Shown here one piece after another: positions 26,960 to 36,669 of a DNA stretch of 49,483 bases. The position numbers and the translations under genes were made by a program. Origin of the DNA: Fidelibacterota bacterium MT.SAG.3 (lineage in GTDB: Bacteria > Fidelibacterota > SORT01); contig SORT01000011.1 of the NCBI GenBank assembly GCA_004402895.1, positions 1 to 49,483 on the forward strand. The letters are read 5' to 3'. The notes beneath the pieces were generated by a model, which ran no database searches, was not told where the DNA came from, and worked only from the letters and a program-made list of their open reading frames with translations. Numbering within the stretch: position 1 is the stretch's first letter; each line of letters begins with the position of its first letter.

Positions 26960-27508
26960 ATGAAAAACAGTACACTACTCTATGGGGTATTGTGGATTTT
27001 CATTTTGACCGGCACCGGAGTGAAATACGGGATTGGTAACAATGCCGCCGAAGAGATAGAAACACTCCGGGAGGAAAACAATTCTCTGCTTAACGAGTTA
27101 GGCAACATAGAAAAGTCTTTGATATGGCTGCAAGAGGCACATCAGAAAAATCCTTATAAGGGTCTTGCAAAGATAATTTCAACAGCATATAATTCCGAAG
27201 AAAATCAAACGGATGACACTCCTTTTATTACGGCAAGCGGTGAACGGGTGCAGGACGGCACTTTAGCATTGAGCCGGGATATGATTCGGGCAGAAAACGA
27301 TATGATGAGAAGGATGGGGTATAATCCAACCGCGACGATCAGTTATGGCGATACTGTTGACCTGATCTATGTGAAAAGAATGGTTGTCCACGATACTATG
27401 AACAAACGATATACCAACCGAGCAGATATATGGATGGATTCAATAAATGATGCGAAAACATGGGGTGTAAGGGATGTGTACATCGTTGCCACGGGAGTGA
27501 ACAACTAA
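26960..27508 (+). CDS. 3D (three-Asp) double-psi beta-barrel domain protein
   Basis: A protein of about 182 residues. I use ATG 26960, preceded by AGAGGGAG, rather than an upstream start at 26912. A signal/anchor helix (about 5-22) is followed by a short coiled coil (EEIETLREENNSLLNELG) and a C-terminal domain like the 3D domain of MltA/YuiC-type peptidoglycan enzymes: TASGERV, then VVHDTMNKRYTNRADIW with the aspartates, then WGVRDVYIV. Such domains act as lytic transglycosylases or bind murein, so a periplasmic cell-wall role is inferred. It stands alone and ends at a strong terminator. Confidence 0.72.
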   Translation: MKNSTLLYGVLWIFILTGTGVKYGIGNNAAEEIETLREENNSLLNELGNIEKSLIWLQEAHQKNPYKGLAKIISTAYNSEENQTDDTPFITASGERVQDGTLALSRDMIRAENDMMRRMGYNPTATISYGDTVDLIYVKRMVVHDTMNKRYTNRADIWMDSINDAKTWGVRDVYIVATGVNN

Positions 27509-27529
27509 AACAATTACAGTTATTTACCG

Positions 27530-27559
27530 AAAAAGACCGGCATATTGCCGGTCTTTTTT
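27530..27559 (+). terminator. Strong intrinsic terminator
   Basis: GACCGGC (27535-27541) pairs with GCCGGTC (27547-27553) across five bases, followed by six T; the A-run before the stem extends the pairing. It ends the 3D-domain transcript. Confidence 0.93.
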
Positions 27560-27580
27560 ATTACAAACCGGTCATGATCC

Positions 27581-27662
27581 ATCCCTGGGGATAAAGAGGA
27601 AGAGAATTAATAATCTGCCTAAGCCTGCCGGAGAAAGGTTTTATTCTCCTTGCGGTGGCAGG
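27581..27662 (+). other. Possible structured leader of the aminotransferase gene
   Basis: Nested inverted repeats precede the aminotransferase start at 27705: ATCCC-TG-GGGAT (27581-27592), then CCTGCC (27624-27629) with GGCAGG (27657-27662) enclosing GGAGAA (27630-27635) with TTCTCC (27644-27649). It fits no riboswitch class I know. Confidence 0.3.
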
Positions 27663-27704
27663 GTTAAGAGGTTATATTAATTGGCTGTATGGGAATGAGA
27701 ACTG

Positions 27705-28895
27705 ATGATAAAATTAGCTGACAGATTAGATAAGATCAAACCTTCGAAAACGATGGCGGTGATGGCTCTTGCGAAAGACTTAAAGGAGCAAGGTGTTGAT
27801 ATAGTTGATTTAGGAGCGGGAGAGCCTGATTTCCCCACACCCGAATATATCAGAGACCTCGCAACCAAAGCAATGGCGGATGGTTATACGAAATATACGA
27901 AAGTTGACGGAATTCCGGAGTTGAAAGAGGCTATCGTAGTGAAGCTCGAACGCGATAACAATCTAACTTATTCCACTGACCAGATAATAGTGACAAGCGG
28001 CGCGAAGCAGGCTATCTATAACGCGATGATGGCTGTAGTGAACGAGGGTGATGAAGTAATTATTCTCTCTCCGTATTGGGTTTCATTTCCAGAGATGGTG
28101 AAGTTGGCTGATGGCGAACCGGTATTTGCAGAGCTTGACCCAAAGAGAGATTACCGGCGTACGCTGAAACCGTTTGAAGAATATGTGACAGATCGGACCG
28201 TTGCGGTGGTTTTAAACTCACCGTCGAATCCCGTAGGTTCCTTATTGGACGACGAATTTATCGCCGATGTGATCAAAGTTTCGCGAGAAAAAAGTCTGCT
28301 GATAATCTCAGATGAAACCTACGAGCGTATAACATTTGAGAACAAGTATAAGAGTATTGCGGCATATGAAGGCGCCGCCGAACTAACGCTGACCGTTAAT
28401 TCGATGTCTAAGACATACTCCATGACAGGATGGAGGTTGGGATTTGCGGCGGGCGCTAAAGAATTGATAAAGGCGATGAGTAAAATTCAATCGCAGATAA
28501 CTTCGAATGCAAATTCGATCGCTCAAAAAGCTTCTGTGGAAACATTGACAGGCGATCAATCCGCAGCCGAAATGATGAAAGACAAATATTGGGAACGCCG
28601 GGATGTGGTTTATGAAGGACTAAGTAATCTGCCTGGAATAGAGGTAAACAAACCGGAAGGCTCTTTCTTTATATTCCCGGATGTAAGCGCGTATTACGGT
28701 AAATCACTGAATGGTAAGAGCATAAACGGTTCTGTCGAGTTTGCCGAATTTTTGTTAGAACACGCTAAGGTTGTTGTTATACCCGGAATAGCATTCGGTT
28801 CGGACAATAATATAAGAATTTCATTTGCCGCGCCGAGAGAAGAAATTAAAAAAGGAATAGAGCGGATCGGCGAAGCTCTAAATCTTTTGAACTAA
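27705..28895 (+). CDS. Class I/II pyridoxal-phosphate aminotransferase (aspartate aminotransferase type)
   Basis: A 396-residue cytoplasmic PLP enzyme of the AspC/AATase subgroup Ib. Features are [11 protein letters not shown] near residue 37, [16 protein letters not shown], and the PLP-lysine motif [14 protein letters not shown] with the Lys at about 236. The C-terminus carries NIRISFA with the substrate-carboxylate Arg. Aspartate or a related amino acid with 2-oxoglutarate is the likely pair, but prephenate aminotransferases share this fold. It heads the long rightward gene run and L31 follows after 16 bases. Confidence 0.92.
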   Translation: MIKLADRLDKIKPSKTMAVMALAKDLKEQGVDIVDLGAGEPDFPTPEYIRDLATKAMADGYTKYTKVDGIPELKEAIVVKLERDNNLTYSTDQIIVTSGAKQAIYNAMMAVVNEGDEVIILSPYWVSFPEMVKLADGEPVFAELDPKRDYRRTLKPFEEYVTDRTVAVVLNSPSNPVGSLLDDEFIADVIKVSREKSLLIISDETYERITFENKYKSIAAYEGAAELTLTVNSMSKTYSMTGWRLGFAAGAKELIKAMSKIQSQITSNANSIAQKASVETLTGDQSAAEMMKDKYWERRDVVYEGLSNLPGIEVNKPEGSFFIFPDVSAYYGKSLNGKSINGSVEFAEFLLEHAKVVVIPGIAFGSDNNIRISFAAPREEIKKGIERIGEALNLLN

Positions 28896-28911
28896 AATTT
28901 GGAGATCTAAA

Positions 28912-29127
28912 TTGAAAAAAGATATACATCCTGAATATACGTTGAGTACCGTCAGTTGCGCCTGCGGGAACACATTCCAAACCCGTTCGACTGCCGGCGA
29001 TCTGCATGTTGAGATCTGTTCCGCTTGTCATCCGTTTTTCACCGGTAAGCAGAAACTGGTTGACTCCGCAGGTAGAGTCGAGAAGTACAGACAGAAATAC
29101 GGCATAAAAGAAGAAACTGAAGCATAA
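28912..29127 (+). CDS. rpmE: 50S ribosomal protein L31, zinc type
   Basis: A 71-residue ribosomal protein starting with TTG. Its zinc ligands are C16, C18, C36 and C39, the Cys-containing form used in zinc-replete cells. HPFFTGKQ and VEKYRQKYG are family motifs. It is followed by its own hairpin terminator. Confidence 0.96.
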   Translation: MKKDIHPEYTLSTVSCACGNTFQTRSTAGDLHVEICSACHPFFTGKQKLVDSAGRVEKYRQKYGIKEETEA

Positions 29128-29146
29128 CAGTAGGTATACATTTATA

Positions 29147-29180
29147 ACAGGCGCCTGATAGGTTTTCAGACGCCTGTTTT
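29147..29180 (+). terminator. Intrinsic terminator after rpmE
   Basis: ACAGGCG and CGCCTGT arms (about 29147-29153 and 29171-29177), continued inward by CTGA/TCAG past one mismatch, are followed by TTT. The hairpin ends only 11 bases before the DUF1385 ATG at 29191, so it could also affect that gene's expression. Confidence 0.75.
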
Positions 29181-29190
29181 GGTGTTTGAT

Positions 29191-30150
29191 ATGGCAGAAA
29201 AAAAGAAAAAGATACTTGTCGGCGGACAGGCGGTGATCGAGGGTATTATGATGAGAGCCCCCGGCGCATACGCTACATCGGTACGCAGAGCGGACGGAAC
29301 TATAGAGACCGAGCGTCACGAATTTCGATCAATTCTTGAAAAGCATAAATCGCTCAACATTCCTGTTTTACGCGGAATAATAGCGCTGTTCGAGACATTG
29401 AAAATAGGCATCGGCACGCTGCAATGGTCAGCCGACAAAAGCATGGAAGATCTTGAACCGGACAAAACTGTCTCTAAACCCGGTACTTTAGCGAAAACAG
29501 CTTCGTTGCTGTTTGCTCTCTTAGTCGGTTTAGGTCTGTTTTTCGTTCTGCCCCTTACGGTAACGACAAAGTTTTTTGAAATTGAGCGAGATGCGGTTTT
29601 ATTTAATCTTGTATCCGGAGCGATACGTATTACGCTCTTCCTCGGCTATATCGGAGCGATATCCCTTATGGAAGATATCAAGATACTTTTCCGGTATCAC
29701 GGCGCGGAACATAAGATGATATTTGCTTTTGAAGGGGGTTGCGAGCTGCTGCCTTCCGAAGCGAAGAAATTTATTCGGTTCCATCCGAGGTGCGGCACAA
29801 GTTTCTTGCTTATAGTCATGCTTGTATCAATTCTTGTTTTCGCTCTTATTGATTCCATTATAATTAGCTATATCGGATCAATAAGCCTTGGAGTGAGACT
29901 TCTGTCTCATCTTCCGATGATACCTTTTGTAGCGGGATTAGGATATGAAGCGATCAAGCTCTCAGGGAGATACGGTTCCACGGCGATTGGCAGAGTATTG
30001 GTCGCGCCAGGTCTCTGGCTGCAGCGGCTAACCACCAAAGAACCCGATGACGCTCAATTGGAAGTTGCCGCGGTAGCGTTGAAATCCGCATTGGGCGAAG
30101 ATTACGAAAAATTTGTCGGGGATAAATTTGAGGCTGATACGGTACAATGA
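29191..30150 (+). CDS. DUF1385 (YqhQ-like) membrane protein
   Basis: A protein of about 319 residues. I prefer the ATG at 29191 over in-frame TTG/GTG codons 9-12 bases upstream. Family hallmarks are [14 protein letters not shown] at the N-terminus, then [12 protein letters not shown] and [11 protein letters not shown], with four to five membrane helices. Function is unknown; the gene often sits next to prfA and prmC, as here, where its stop overlaps the prfA start. Confidence 0.93.
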   Translation: MAEKKKKILVGGQAVIEGIMMRAPGAYATSVRRADGTIETERHEFRSILEKHKSLNIPVLRGIIALFETLKIGIGTLQWSADKSMEDLEPDKTVSKPGTLAKTASLLFALLVGLGLFFVLPLTVTTKFFEIERDAVLFNLVSGAIRITLFLGYIGAISLMEDIKILFRYHGAEHKMIFAFEGGCELLPSEAKKFIRFHPRCGTSFLLIVMLVSILVFALIDSIIISYIGSISLGVRLLSHLPMIPFVAGLGYEAIKLSGRYGSTAIGRVLVAPGLWLQRLTTKEPDDAQLEVAAVALKSALGEDYEKFVGDKFEADTVQ

Positions 30151-31226
30151 GCTCATTGTTAAGCATAGAAGAAGTGCTGCAGCGGAATGAGGAGCTCACA
30201 ACACTCATGAGTGATCCCACGGTAATGGCGGATAACAGACGATTTAGAGTACTCGCAAAGGAACAGAGCGAAATTGCTCCGGCGGCGAAACTTGCAGAGG
30301 AGATAAATGTGCTCCGCAAAAGTATCAGTGAGGACGAAGAGATTCTTAATGGTGAGGACGAGGAGCTCAAAGAGTTAGCGGAAGAGGAGTTAAAAGAACT
30401 AAATGATAATCTGAAGCCTTTGGAAGAAGAGATACGCGAACTGCTCTTGCCGAAAGACCCCGACGATTCGAAAAAAGCGATAATAGAAATCAGGGCAGGC
30501 ACGGGCGGGGATGAGGCTGCGATATTTGCAGCAGATCTATATCGAATGTACACCAAATATCTTGAGCGAAAAGGATTGAAATTCGACCTGCTTTCCGTCA
30601 GTGCGACAAATATGGGCGGATATAAAGAGGTGATAATTTCTGTTGACGCGGAAGGTTCATATGGTGATCTGAAATTTGAAAGTGGAGTCCATCGGGTTCA
30701 AAGAGTTCCGGTGACGGAGACAAGCGGGCGGGTTCATACATCCGCGGCATCAGTGGCAGTGCTTCCGGAGGCGGAGGAAGTGGACGTTGAGATAAATCCA
30801 TCTGACTTGAAAATAGACGTTTACAGATCTACCGGACCGGGCGGACAGAGCGTAAACACAACAGATTCGGCAGTCAGGATAACTCACTTGCCAACAGGGC
30901 TTGTAGTTTCATGTCAGGATGAAAAGTCACAACACAAAAACAAAGCTAAAGCGTTAAAAGTGTTGAGGGCGAGGTTGATGGAAGTCAGGAAGGAAGAGCA
31001 GCAGAGTGAGATCGCCGCAGAACGGAGACTTATGATCGGGACTGGAGACCGGAGCGCGAAAGTACGCACTTATAATTTTCCTCAGAACAGATGTACCGAC
31101 CACCGAATAAATCTTACATTATACTCTCTTGACGAGATAATGGACGGAAATTTAGACGAATTGATAGAAGCGAATAAGAGAGAACTCAGAGCAAAACTCC
31201 TAAAAGAGATCGACAAAAAAGAATAA
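30147..31226 (+). CDS. prfA: Peptide chain release factor 1
   Basis: A 359-residue RF1 that ends translation at UAA and UAG. Codon recognition uses the RF1-type PxT tripeptide P188-V189-T190 (RF2 has SPF), and the peptidyl-tRNA hydrolysis motif GGQ is at 232-234. The start overlaps the DUF1385 stop (ATGA). The modifying enzyme PrmC is encoded six bases downstream. Confidence 0.98.
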   Translation: MSSLLSIEEVLQRNEELTTLMSDPTVMADNRRFRVLAKEQSEIAPAAKLAEEINVLRKSISEDEEILNGEDEELKELAEEELKELNDNLKPLEEEIRELLLPKDPDDSKKAIIEIRAGTGGDEAAIFAADLYRMYTKYLERKGLKFDLLSVSATNMGGYKEVIISVDAEGSYGDLKFESGVHRVQRVPVTETSGRVHTSAASVAVLPEAEEVDVEINPSDLKIDVYRSTGPGGQSVNTTDSAVRITHLPTGLVVSCQDEKSQHKNKAKALKVLRARLMEVRKEEQQSEIAAERRLMIGTGDRSAKVRTYNFPQNRCTDHRINLTLYSLDEIMDGNLDELIEANKRELRAKLLKEIDKKE

Positions 31227-31231
31227 GTCTG

Positions 31232-32122
31232 ATGGCAAACAGCGCTCAGGCTTTGAACATCAAAGATCTGCTTGACAGATCAACAGAATATTTTGATTCA
31301 AAAGGAATTGAATCTCCGCGATTGAATGCCGAATGGCTTCTTGCGCATACTCTCGGCAAAAAACGAATAGAACTCTATCTGCAATTCGACAGGCTGCTGA
31401 CCAAATCCGAAACAGATGCGTATCGGTCGCTGATTAGAGAGCGAGTGAAGAATAAACCGCTTCAGTATATAATCGGCGAAACGGACTTTATGGGAATCAA
31501 AATTGAAGTAGATGAAAATGTTCTGATACCGCGCCCGGAAACGGAACAGCTCGTAGAGCTCGCTCTCGAACGACTAAAAACACATAATGGGAGGGCTATC
31601 AAAATTCTTGATGTAGGTACGGGCAGCGGGAACATAGCAATCGCGTTAGCTAAATTCCTTCCTGCCGTGACTATAACAGCCATCGAAATCAGTGAAAAGG
31701 CGATTGCTGTAGCAACAAGAAATGCTGAACAAAATGAAGTTGCAGACAGAATAAATTTTATAATACATGACATCAAATCTGATGAGTTTACACACACCGG
31801 TTTTGATATGATAATTTCTAACCCCCCTTATATTTCGTTGGAGACGATGAGTTCTCTATCGCCCGATGTTAGAGAATGGGAGCCTGAAACGGCACTAACC
31901 GATTTTTCAGACGGTCTTGACATGATAAGTGAAGTGATCAAACTGTCAATGGGTCGTCTGAATGAAAACGGAATTATACTCTTGGAGATTGGAGGAAACA
32001 GGCAATCTGAACCTTTGAAAAAGATGTTGTCTAAAGCGGGTTACTCGAATATCAAAATTGAATCCGACTATAATTCTCACGCACGGTTTGCATCGGGAGT
32101 TTTTGAGACGCATAAAAATTGA
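31232..32122 (+). CDS. prmC: Release factor glutamine methyltransferase
   Basis: A 296-residue SAM-dependent methyltransferase that methylates the Gln of the release-factor GGQ motif. SAM is bound by LDVGTGSGNIAIALA (about 126-140), and the glutamine-binding NPPY is at 197-200. The N-terminal helical domain that docks the release factor precedes it (1-90). It sits directly after prfA, its substrate. Confidence 0.97.
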   Translation: MANSAQALNIKDLLDRSTEYFDSKGIESPRLNAEWLLAHTLGKKRIELYLQFDRLLTKSETDAYRSLIRERVKNKPLQYIIGETDFMGIKIEVDENVLIPRPETEQLVELALERLKTHNGRAIKILDVGTGSGNIAIALAKFLPAVTITAIEISEKAIAVATRNAEQNEVADRINFIIHDIKSDEFTHTGFDMIISNPPYISLETMSSLSPDVREWEPETALTDFSDGLDMISEVIKLSMGRLNENGIILLEIGGNRQSEPLKKMLSKAGYSNIKIESDYNSHARFASGVFETHKN

Positions 32123-32152
32123 ATAAAATCTCATTTCGAATGATCTGTGCGA

Positions 32153-32213
32153 GTCAGGATTCAAGCTGACCCCACAACTTTCTTGAAGGCGTCAGGCAAG
32201 TCCTGACTGCCAC
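32153..32213. repeat. Two copies of a 23-bp palindromic repeat
   Basis: Units at 32153-32175 and 32191-32213 share GTCAGG, then TGAC and a CCAC end, and the second is a clear palindrome (GTCAGG-CAAGT-CCTGAC). A fragment occurs at 5131-5147. It looks like a REP-type intergenic element. Confidence 0.55.
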
Positions 32214-32222
32214 ATCATTGAT

Positions 32223-32245
32223 AAGCATAAATATAATGCTTTTTT
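32223..32245 (+). terminator. Weak intrinsic terminator after prmC
   Basis: AAGCAT (32223-32228) and ATGCTT (32236-32241) form a short stem across seven bases and are followed by four more T. It ends the prfA-prmC transcript just after the repeat pair. Confidence 0.5.
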
Positions 32246-32341
32246 AACAAAAGCGCTACTATTCGGGCGGTTTTTCGTGGAAAGGAAAATAGTTAATGAA
32301 AAACAGTGATTAGTTCCGTAATATAGAACCTGATTTTCCGG

Positions 32342-32356
32342 GGAGACAGTGTCTCC
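32342..32356. promoter_or_regulatory. Palindrome upstream of the UbiA gene
   Basis: GGAGAC-AGT-GTCTCC is a perfect 6-bp dyad about 50 bases before the inferred UbiA start. It may be an operator or a leader hairpin. Confidence 0.35.
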
Positions 32357-32407
32357 TCAGATGGACAGGCCAATTTTTACTTTGAGGATAAGCTGCAAGA
32401 AGGTTCC

Positions 32408-33235
32408 ATAAAATCATATTTCCGTCTTTCACGTCCGCACAACGCCGCTATCGGCGGACTTTCGGTTTTTTTCGGTGCGTTTCTGACCGGGAATTTAGAA
32501 CCTGTTTATGCGTTAGCGAGCGCTTGCCTGAGCGGAGCATTGATAACCGCAGGCGCAAACTCAATCAACGATTATTTCGATGTAGAATCTGACCGGATCA
32601 ATAAACCGTACCGCCCGATACCCTCAGGCACCGCAACAAGAACATCGGCAAAATGGACCGCGTTTGTGCTTTACGCGGGAGGGATAAACGCTTCTCTCTT
32701 TGTGAATAGAACCGCTTTTTATATAGCGGTTTCCACTGTACTTCTCACATATATATATTCAGCCTGGCTTAAGAAAACGGCAGTGTGGGGAAATTTGACG
32801 GTAGCGTCTTTGACATCAATAACATTTATATACGGCGGGGTCGCGGTAGGAAGAGTCAGAGAATCATTGATACCGGCGCTTTTCTCATTCTTCTTTCATT
32901 TCGGCAGAGAGGTGTTGAAAGATATAGAAGATATGGAAGGAGATTCAAAGGCGGGATTAAAAACCTTCCCGCTTAAATACGGAATTGAGGCGTCATTGAA
33001 ATTAGCGGGACTTTCTTTCGGCTTATTGATAATTTTCACATTTTTACCTTTCCTTTACGAGCTGTACAATATACTTTATTTGATTGTAGTTTTGGTCGGA
33101 GTCGACCTTGTTTTAGTATACACCATGATATCTGCCCGGAGAAATTCTGATAGCGTGAACCTGAAGAGACTTAACACAATTTTGAAAGCTGACATGCTGA
33201 TTGGGTTAACGTCAATTTACCTTGGAACGATATGA
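32408..33235 (+). CDS. UbiA-family prenyltransferase with apparent AUA start
   Basis: An integral-membrane prenyltransferase of about 275 residues with eight to nine helices. Both Asp-rich motifs are present: NDYFDVESD with the following NKPYRP (diphosphate and Mg binding) and DIEDMEGD. The first TTG, at 32540, would drop the first helix; the frame is clearly coding from SYFRLSRPHNAAIGG, a conserved UbiA N-terminus. The best start is ATA at 32408, with AAGAAGG four bases upstream; no ATG, GTG or TTG exists in frame between the TAG upstream and 32540 (an in-frame CTG is at 32393). Candidate roles are digeranylgeranylglyceryl phosphate synthase-type ether-lipid formation or quinone-ring prenylation. 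Its stop overlaps the dnaE start. Confidence 0.82.
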   Translation: MKSYFRLSRPHNAAIGGLSVFFGAFLTGNLEPVYALASACLSGALITAGANSINDYFDVESDRINKPYRPIPSGTATRTSAKWTAFVLYAGGINASLFVNRTAFYIAVSTVLLTYIYSAWLKKTAVWGNLTVASLTSITFIYGGVAVGRVRESLIPALFSFFFHFGREVLKDIEDMEGDSKAGLKTFPLKYGIEASLKLAGLSFGLLIIFTFLPFLYELYNILYLIVVLVGVDLVLVYTMISARRNSDSVNLKRLNTILKADMLIGLTSIYLGTI

Positions 33236-36200
33236 GTAATTTCGTTCATCTCCACAATCATTCGGATTATAGTCTGCTCGACGGAGCGTGTAAAATTCAG
33301 TCGCTCGTGGATGCAGCAGCGGATTTTGATATGCCTGCTGTCGCGCTGACCGATCACGGCAATATGTTCGGAGCAATACAATTTTACGAGAGCGCAAAGA
33401 AAAAAGGGATAAAACCGCTTATCGGTATGGAGGCATACATCGCTCCACGCACCCGATTCGAAAAGTCCTCCACGCCGGGGAGACGTGAAAAACATTCATA
33501 CCATCTATTACTGATTGTTAAGGACAAAACCGGCTACGCTAATCTGATGAAACTTTCAAGTCTCGCCTATCTTGAAGGTTTTTATTATAAGCCAAGAATC
33601 GACAAAGAGATATTAAGACAATATAGCGAGGGGTTGATCTGCAGTTCCGGATGTCTTACCGGGGAATTGGCATTCAATTTATTGAAGGGAGATATCGATG
33701 CAGCCATTGCGGTTGCGGAGGAATTTAAATCTATCTTCAACGGAAACTACTACCTTGAAGTTCAGAACCATGGGATGCCGGAAGATGAGATCATTCTGAG
33801 GGAAGTACCGAAAATAGCGAAGAATCTTGATATACCGCTGATAGCAAGTAACGATTGTCATTATCTGAAAAGAGAGCATGCGGAAGCACACGATGTGTTG
33901 CTCTGCCTGCAAACAGGGAAGACTCTCACCGACACCGATCGTCTGAAGTATAGCTCGGACAATTTTTATTTCAAAGATCCCGATGAAATGGCTGCTCTAT
34001 TCAAAGAGCTGCCAGAGGCGATCAGTAATACTTCTGAATTAGCCGAACGCTGCGATCTGAATCTCGAGACTGAAACGTTTCATATGCCGAATTTCCCTCT
34101 CCCTGAAAATGAGAAAACGCCTGAAAGTTACCTTGAAAATTTAGTTTGGAAGGGAGTGGAAAAGAGATACGAAATTGTAGATGAAGCCATCAAAAAAAGA
34201 GTCAGGCATGAGATAGACACTATTAACAAGATGGGATTTCCGGGTTATTTCTTAATTGTAAACGACTTCATAAACTACGCAAAAGAAAACGGAATACCTG
34301 TCGGTCCCGGCAGAGGTTCGGCGGCGGGAAGTGTGGTATCCTATGCATTGGGTATAACCGATATCGATCCTCTTCAATACGGCCTGATCTTCGAGCGGTT
34401 TTTAAACCCCGATCGGATCAGTATGCCTGATATAGATATAGATTTTTGTTATGAACGACGTGGAGAAGTAATAAGCTATATCAAAGAACGGTTTGGAAAA
34501 GATTCGGTCACGCAGATCATCACATTCGGCACGATGAAAGCACGCGCTGCGATTAGGGATGTCGGACGTGTATTGAATATGCCGTATTCAGTAGTTGATG
34601 CCATTGCCAAACTCGTTCCGGCAGGACCGGGCGTTACACTTGAAGAGGCTATGGAGAAAGTTCCAGAATTAGCCGAAACCGCCAATAAAGACGAAACTCA
34701 TCGTAAATTGATGGAATATTCCAAGTTGTTGGAGGGGATGAGCAGGCACGCTTCAACTCATGCCGCCGGAGTGGTTATCACTCCCGGTAACTTATCCGAT
34801 TTCGTTCCTCTCTATAAATCAGCCGCGGACGAAATTACAACTCAGTACGACATGAAGATGCTTGATACGATCGGTCTGCTTAAAATGGATTTCCTCGGAC
34901 TACGCACATTGACTGTCTTGAAGAAAACTCTTGAGATGCTCGAAGAAAAAGGTATAGAAGTAGATCTTGAAAATATACAGTTAGACGATGTAGATGTGTA
35001 TGATCTGTTCGCAAAAGGAAAAACGATAGGTATCTTTCAGTTTGAATCACCCGGTATGCGTGACACACTCAAGAGATTAAAGCCGACTAAGTTGGAGGAC
35101 CTTATTGCCGTAAATGCATTATACAGACCGGGTCCGATGGATAATATCACCGAATTTATTCAACGAAAGCACGGCAAAAAGAAGATCGAATATCTGCACC
35201 CTGATCTCGAGCCTATTTTAAAAGAGACATACGGAATCATTGTTTATCAAGAACAGGTCATGCGTATAGCAAATGAATTAGCTGGAATGAGCCTTGCTCA
35301 AGCGGATACGATGCGCAGCGCAATGGGTAAGAAAAAACAAAAACTCATGGATGAGCAGAAGAAATACTTTCTCGAAAACGCCGACAAAAACAATCTCGAT
35401 AAAAAACTATCAAATGATCTCTGGGCTCTACTCGAAAAATTTGCTCAATACGGATTCAATAAGAGCCATTCTGCGGCATACGCTCTGATCGCCTACAGAA
35501 CCGGTTATTTGAAAACTAAATATCCGGCTGAATTTATGGCGGCTACTATGTCAAGTGAGATGACCGACACTGACCGACTGAAAATACTGATTAAGGATTG
35601 TAAAAGCAGTGAAATGCATATTATTCCTCCTGATATTTCTCTGAGTAAATCATATTTCACCGCAGATGAGAACAGAATTTGTTACGGTCTTGCGGCAATA
35701 AAAAACGTGGGTGTGAAAGCCTCAAAATCAATTGTCGAGGCGGTCGAAAAAGAAGGTCCGTTCAAAACGATATTTGATTTGGTAAAAGCCGTAGACCTTC
35801 GGTTAGTTAATAAGAAAGTTCTCGAATCTCTGGTCTGCTCAGGAGCGCTTGATTCTCTTGAAGGGAAACGATCTTCAAAATTTGAAAGTATCGGCAGGAT
35901 CCTTGAATTCGCTCAGAGGCATCAATCAGAAGTCAGCCGCGGTCAGACCAGCCTGTTCAGCGGCGCTTCTTCCGGCATCGTGGCGGACAGTAATCCGAAA
36001 CTTCACGAAGTGGACGAGTGGGGTGATTCTGAGCGTATTAAGAATGAACTAAGCGCATTCGGGTATCATCTAATTGAGCATCCGCTTGAGAAATTCGAGA
36101 TAGAGTTGCGTTCATTTACGAATTATACAATTGGAGATGATGCCCCCAAGTCAGCCACACTGTTAAAAACCGCCGGGATACTATCTGAAATCAAAGTTCA

Positions 36201-36666
36201 TTTCGACAAAAAGAATCGGCAAATGGCATTTTGCGAGATCGAAGGAATTGATGGAAACGGCGAACTTCTCGTTTTTGCCGACACCTATGAACGCTATAAA
36301 GATATTTGTGTTAAAGATAAAATGGTGCTGGTCTCCGGTAAACTGTCCAATAGAGACGAGTCCGATGTCAAGATAATAGCAAATGAATTTATTCCTCTCG
36401 ATGATTCGATTGAAATGCTGACTGAATCCGTGCTGCTCACGATAGATCTCGCTGTCCATTCGCCGGAAACAATCGATCGAATAAGCGTTATTGCGAGTAA
36501 GAACAGAGGCAAGTGTCAATTCGGATTCAAGATATTGACGGATGGAAAATTTGTTAGAAATATTATGTCAGGCAACCTTTCGGTTGATCCGAATGGAGCG
36601 TTCTTCAGCGAAGTTCAGGAGATTTTAGGGAAACATTCTGTCGTTCTTAAAACATCCGCCTTATAA
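33232..36666 (+). CDS. dnaE: DNA polymerase III alpha subunit
   Basis: A 1144-residue replicative polymerase of the DnaE type. The N-terminal PHP domain keeps all nine metal ligands by my alignment (H8, H10, D17, H42, E67, H91, C141, D208, H210), suggesting intrinsic proofreading as in mycobacterial DnaE1. The catalytic PDIDIDF has D402 and D404; GPGRGSAAGS and the helix-hairpin-helix region follow. Near residue 905 a QTSLF motif resembles a beta-clamp binding peptide, and an OB fold ends the protein (about 985-1065). It starts inside the UbiA stop (ATGA). Confidence 0.98.
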   Translation: MSNFVHLHNHSDYSLLDGACKIQSLVDAAADFDMPAVALTDHGNMFGAIQFYESAKKKGIKPLIGMEAYIAPRTRFEKSSTPGRREKHSYHLLLIVKDKTGYANLMKLSSLAYLEGFYYKPRIDKEILRQYSEGLICSSGCLTGELAFNLLKGDIDAAIAVAEEFKSIFNGNYYLEVQNHGMPEDEIILREVPKIAKNLDIPLIASNDCHYLKREHAEAHDVLLCLQTGKTLTDTDRLKYSSDNFYFKDPDEMAALFKELPEAISNTSELAERCDLNLETETFHMPNFPLPENEKTPESYLENLVWKGVEKRYEIVDEAIKKRVRHEIDTINKMGFPGYFLIVNDFINYAKENGIPVGPGRGSAAGSVVSYALGITDIDPLQYGLIFERFLNPDRISMPDIDIDFCYERRGEVISYIKERFGKDSVTQIITFGTMKARAAIRDVGRVLNMPYSVVDAIAKLVPAGPGVTLEEAMEKVPELAETANKDETHRKLMEYSKLLEGMSRHASTHAAGVVITPGNLSDFVPLYKSAADEITTQYDMKMLDTIGLLKMDFLGLRTLTVLKKTLEMLEEKGIEVDLENIQLDDVDVYDLFAKGKTIGIFQFESPGMRDTLKRLKPTKLEDLIAVNALYRPGPMDNITEFIQRKHGKKKIEYLHPDLEPILKETYGIIVYQEQVMRIANELAGMSLAQADTMRSAMGKKKQKLMDEQKKYFLENADKNNLDKKLSNDLWALLEKFAQYGFNKSHSAAYALIAYRTGYLKTKYPAEFMAATMSSEMTDTDRLKILIKDCKSSEMHIIPPDISLSKSYFTADENRICYGLAAIKNVGVKASKSIVEAVEKEGPFKTIFDLVKAVDLRLVNKKVLESLVCSGALDSLEGKRSSKFESIGRILEFAQRHQSEVSRGQTSLFSGASSGIVADSNPKLHEVDEWGDSERIKNELSAFGYHLIEHPLEKFEIELRSFTNYTIGDDAPKSATLLKTAGILSEIKVHFDKKNRQMAFCEIEGIDGNGELLVFADTYERYKDICVKDKMVLVSGKLSNRDESDVKIIANEFIPLDDSIEMLTESVLLTIDLAVHSPETIDRISVIASKNRGKCQFGFKILTDGKFVRNIMSGNLSVDPNGAFFSEVQEILGKHSVVLKTSAL

Positions 36667-36669
36667 ATA

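Noticed and set aside
28846-29319. 157-codon minus-strand frame across rpmE and the DUF1385 start
   Set aside because: It covers two certain genes and a terminator on the opposite strand; composition is not protein-like.
29954-30556. 200-codon minus-strand frame opposite prfA
   Set aside because: A Ser-rich shadow of the Glu-rich N-terminal region of RF1.
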